From assembly GCA_023427125.1 (NCBI GenBank), contig JAEZBP010000305.1, forward strand, positions 1 through 6,646: 6,646 bases of DNA, written 5' to 3'. The position numbers were made by a program, and so were the translations under genes. This document shows positions 5,695-6,646 of the stretch, piece by piece. The DNA comes from Pseudomonadota bacterium (GTDB taxonomy: Bacteria > Myxococcota_A > Polyangia > Polyangiales > Sandaracinaceae). The stretch's first letter is position 1. Each line of letters begins with the position of its first letter. The notes beneath the pieces are model-generated. The model ran no database searches, was not told the DNA's origin, and worked only from the letters and a program-made list of their open reading frames with translations.

Positions 5695-6598
5695 ATGACG
5701 AACGCACCGCCGCTCGCCGGCCTCAAGGTCCTCGACTTCAGCCAGAACCTGCCCGGGCCCTACGCGACCTTCCTGCTCGCGGGCTGGGGCGCGGAGGTGA
5801 TCAAGGTCGAGCCGCCGAAGGGCGACCCCGGCCGCTTCATGGAGCCCTTCTTCTCGATGGTGAACCGGGGCAAGCGGAGCGTCGTGCTCGATCTGCGCGC
5901 GCCCGAGAGCCGCCCCGCCGTCGAGGCGCTGATCCGCTGGGCCGATGTGCTCGTCGAGGGGTTCCGCCCGGGGGTCATGCAGCGGCTCGGCTGCGGCTTC
6001 GAGCGCGCGCGCGAGCTCAACCCGCGCATCGTCTACTGCTCGATCAGCGCGTACGGACAGGGAGGGCCGCTCCGCGATCACCCGGGCCACGATCTGAACC
6101 TCCAGGCGCTGAGCGGCGTGTGCCACCTCGAGCGCGACGCCGAAGGCGAGCCCCGCGGGACCATGCTGCCGATCGCCGATCTCTCGAGCTCGCTCCTCGC
6201 CGTGAGCGGCATCTGCGCCGCGCTCGCCGACCGCCGCGAGGCCCGCTACCTGGACGTCGCGATGGCCGACGGGGTGCTGTCGTGGTCGAGCGTGTGGGGG
6301 CGCGGGGTGGACCTCGCCAGCAACGCGCGGCGCGGGCTCGGGTCGGGGCCGATCGTCGAGGTGCTCACCCGGCCGCTCGTGGCGTTCCTCGAGCGGGCGA
6401 AGCTCTACGCGATGCCGCACTACGGCGTCTTCCGCGCGCGCTGCGGGCGCTGGCTCACGCTCGGGATCGTCGACGAGGGGCACTTCTGGAAGGCGCTCGT
6501 GGAGGAGCTCGATCTCGCGCCCTTCGCCAAGCTGCCGATGCCGGCGCGCATCGCCGCCGGGCCCGCGTTGCGGCCGCTGATCGCGCGCCGCCTCAAGC
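5695..6598 (+). CDS. CaiB/BaiF-family acyl-CoA transferase or racemase (alpha-methylacyl-CoA racemase-like), truncated
   Basis: 301 genomic codons are present; full-length family members are about 360-400 residues. The N-terminal Rossmann-like half is clear: LAGLKVLDFSQNLPGPYATFL (7-27), GAEVIKVEPPKGDPGR (32-47), NRGKRSVVLDLR (57-68) and ADVLVEGFRPGVMQRLG (83-99). PGHDLNLQALSG (130-141) and LPIADLSSSLLAVSG (158-172) resemble alpha-methylacyl-CoA racemase more than formyl-CoA transferase: H132 and D162 sit where the racemase His/Asp pair is expected, and D260/E261 (VDEGHFW) near the third acidic residue. That mapping is from memory. The family either moves CoA between carboxylates or epimerises 2-methyl branched acyl-CoAs. 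Following a desaturase by 19 bp, it probably serves acyl-chain metabolism. The coding sequence is interrupted by adapter DNA at 6599; the last 12 residues of the open frame (PVSYTKLTLPTN) are not biological, apart perhaps from the first base of the proline codon. No clear ribosome site precedes the ATG. Confidence 0.92.
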
Positions 6599-6646
6599 CT
6601 GTCTCTTATACAAAACTGACGCTGCCGACGAATTAGACGGTGTAGA
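6599..6646 (+). other. Illumina Nextera adapter read-through at contig end (contaminant)
   Basis: The last 48 bases match a Nextera library end. CTGTCTCTTATACA begins the 19-bp Tn5 mosaic end (6599-6617; two mismatches, at 6613 and 6615). TGACGCTGCCGACGA (6617-6631) completes the transposase adapter. ATTAGACG (6632-6639) sits where the i5 index belongs and equals the reverse complement of Nextera XT index S510 (CGTCTAAT) as I remember it. GTGTAGA (6640-6646) starts the P5-side sequence. Composition drops abruptly from very GC-rich to mixed at 6599. The stop codon of the apparent terminal frame (6634-6636) lies inside the index. Confidence 0.97.

Noticed and set aside
6599..6617. Tn5 mosaic end as evidence of a natural transposon
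   Set aside because: It is followed in exact order by adapter, index and P5 bases at the very end of the contig, which is a library artefact and not an insertion.

Overview
The window is a very GC-rich stretch of bacterial chromosome with dense genes and G/C-dominated third codon positions. It carries six protein genes in the order (minus, minus, plus, minus, plus, plus). The base composition, the lone SUKH (SMI1/KNR4) gene and the short secreted or membrane-anchored genes of unknown function suit a myxobacterium-like organism (Myxococcota, perhaps Sandaracinaceae). That placement is inference from style; there is no rRNA or marker gene to confirm it.

Layout: at the left edge lies the 5' end of a secreted protein of unknown function (1-215, minus). 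Just upstream of it is a complete quinol-dependent nitric oxide reductase gene, norB/qNor (277-2565, minus), with all expected haem and non-haem iron ligands. A 120-bp divergent gap separates it from a SUKH/SMI1-KNR4 family gene (2686-3369, plus). A 448-bp gap between convergent genes follows, holding five tandem 21-bp repeat units, a degenerate inverted copy of part of them about 290 bp away, and G/C stem-loops. Next are a small membrane-anchored protein of unknown function (3818-4426, minus) and, divergent from it, a likely two-gene lipid/acyl-CoA unit: a membrane fatty acid desaturase (4599-5675) and, 19 bp later, a CaiB/BaiF-type acyl-CoA transferase or racemase (from 5695).

The last gene is cut off because the final 48 bases (6599-6646) are not genomic. 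They match the Illumina Nextera adapter: a Tn5 mosaic end with two mismatches, the rest of the read adapter, an 8-base i5 index and the start of the P5 side. The last 12 residues of the apparent 313-aa protein are therefore an artefact of library preparation.

Functionally, NorB detoxifies or respires NO using membrane quinol and stands without other denitrification genes here. The desaturase and CoA-transferase family protein together suggest membrane lipid or branched/unsaturated acyl-chain metabolism. I found no convincing new multi-gene system. The points most worth a second look are the adapter contamination, the repeat-bearing convergent gap and the unclassified small proteins.
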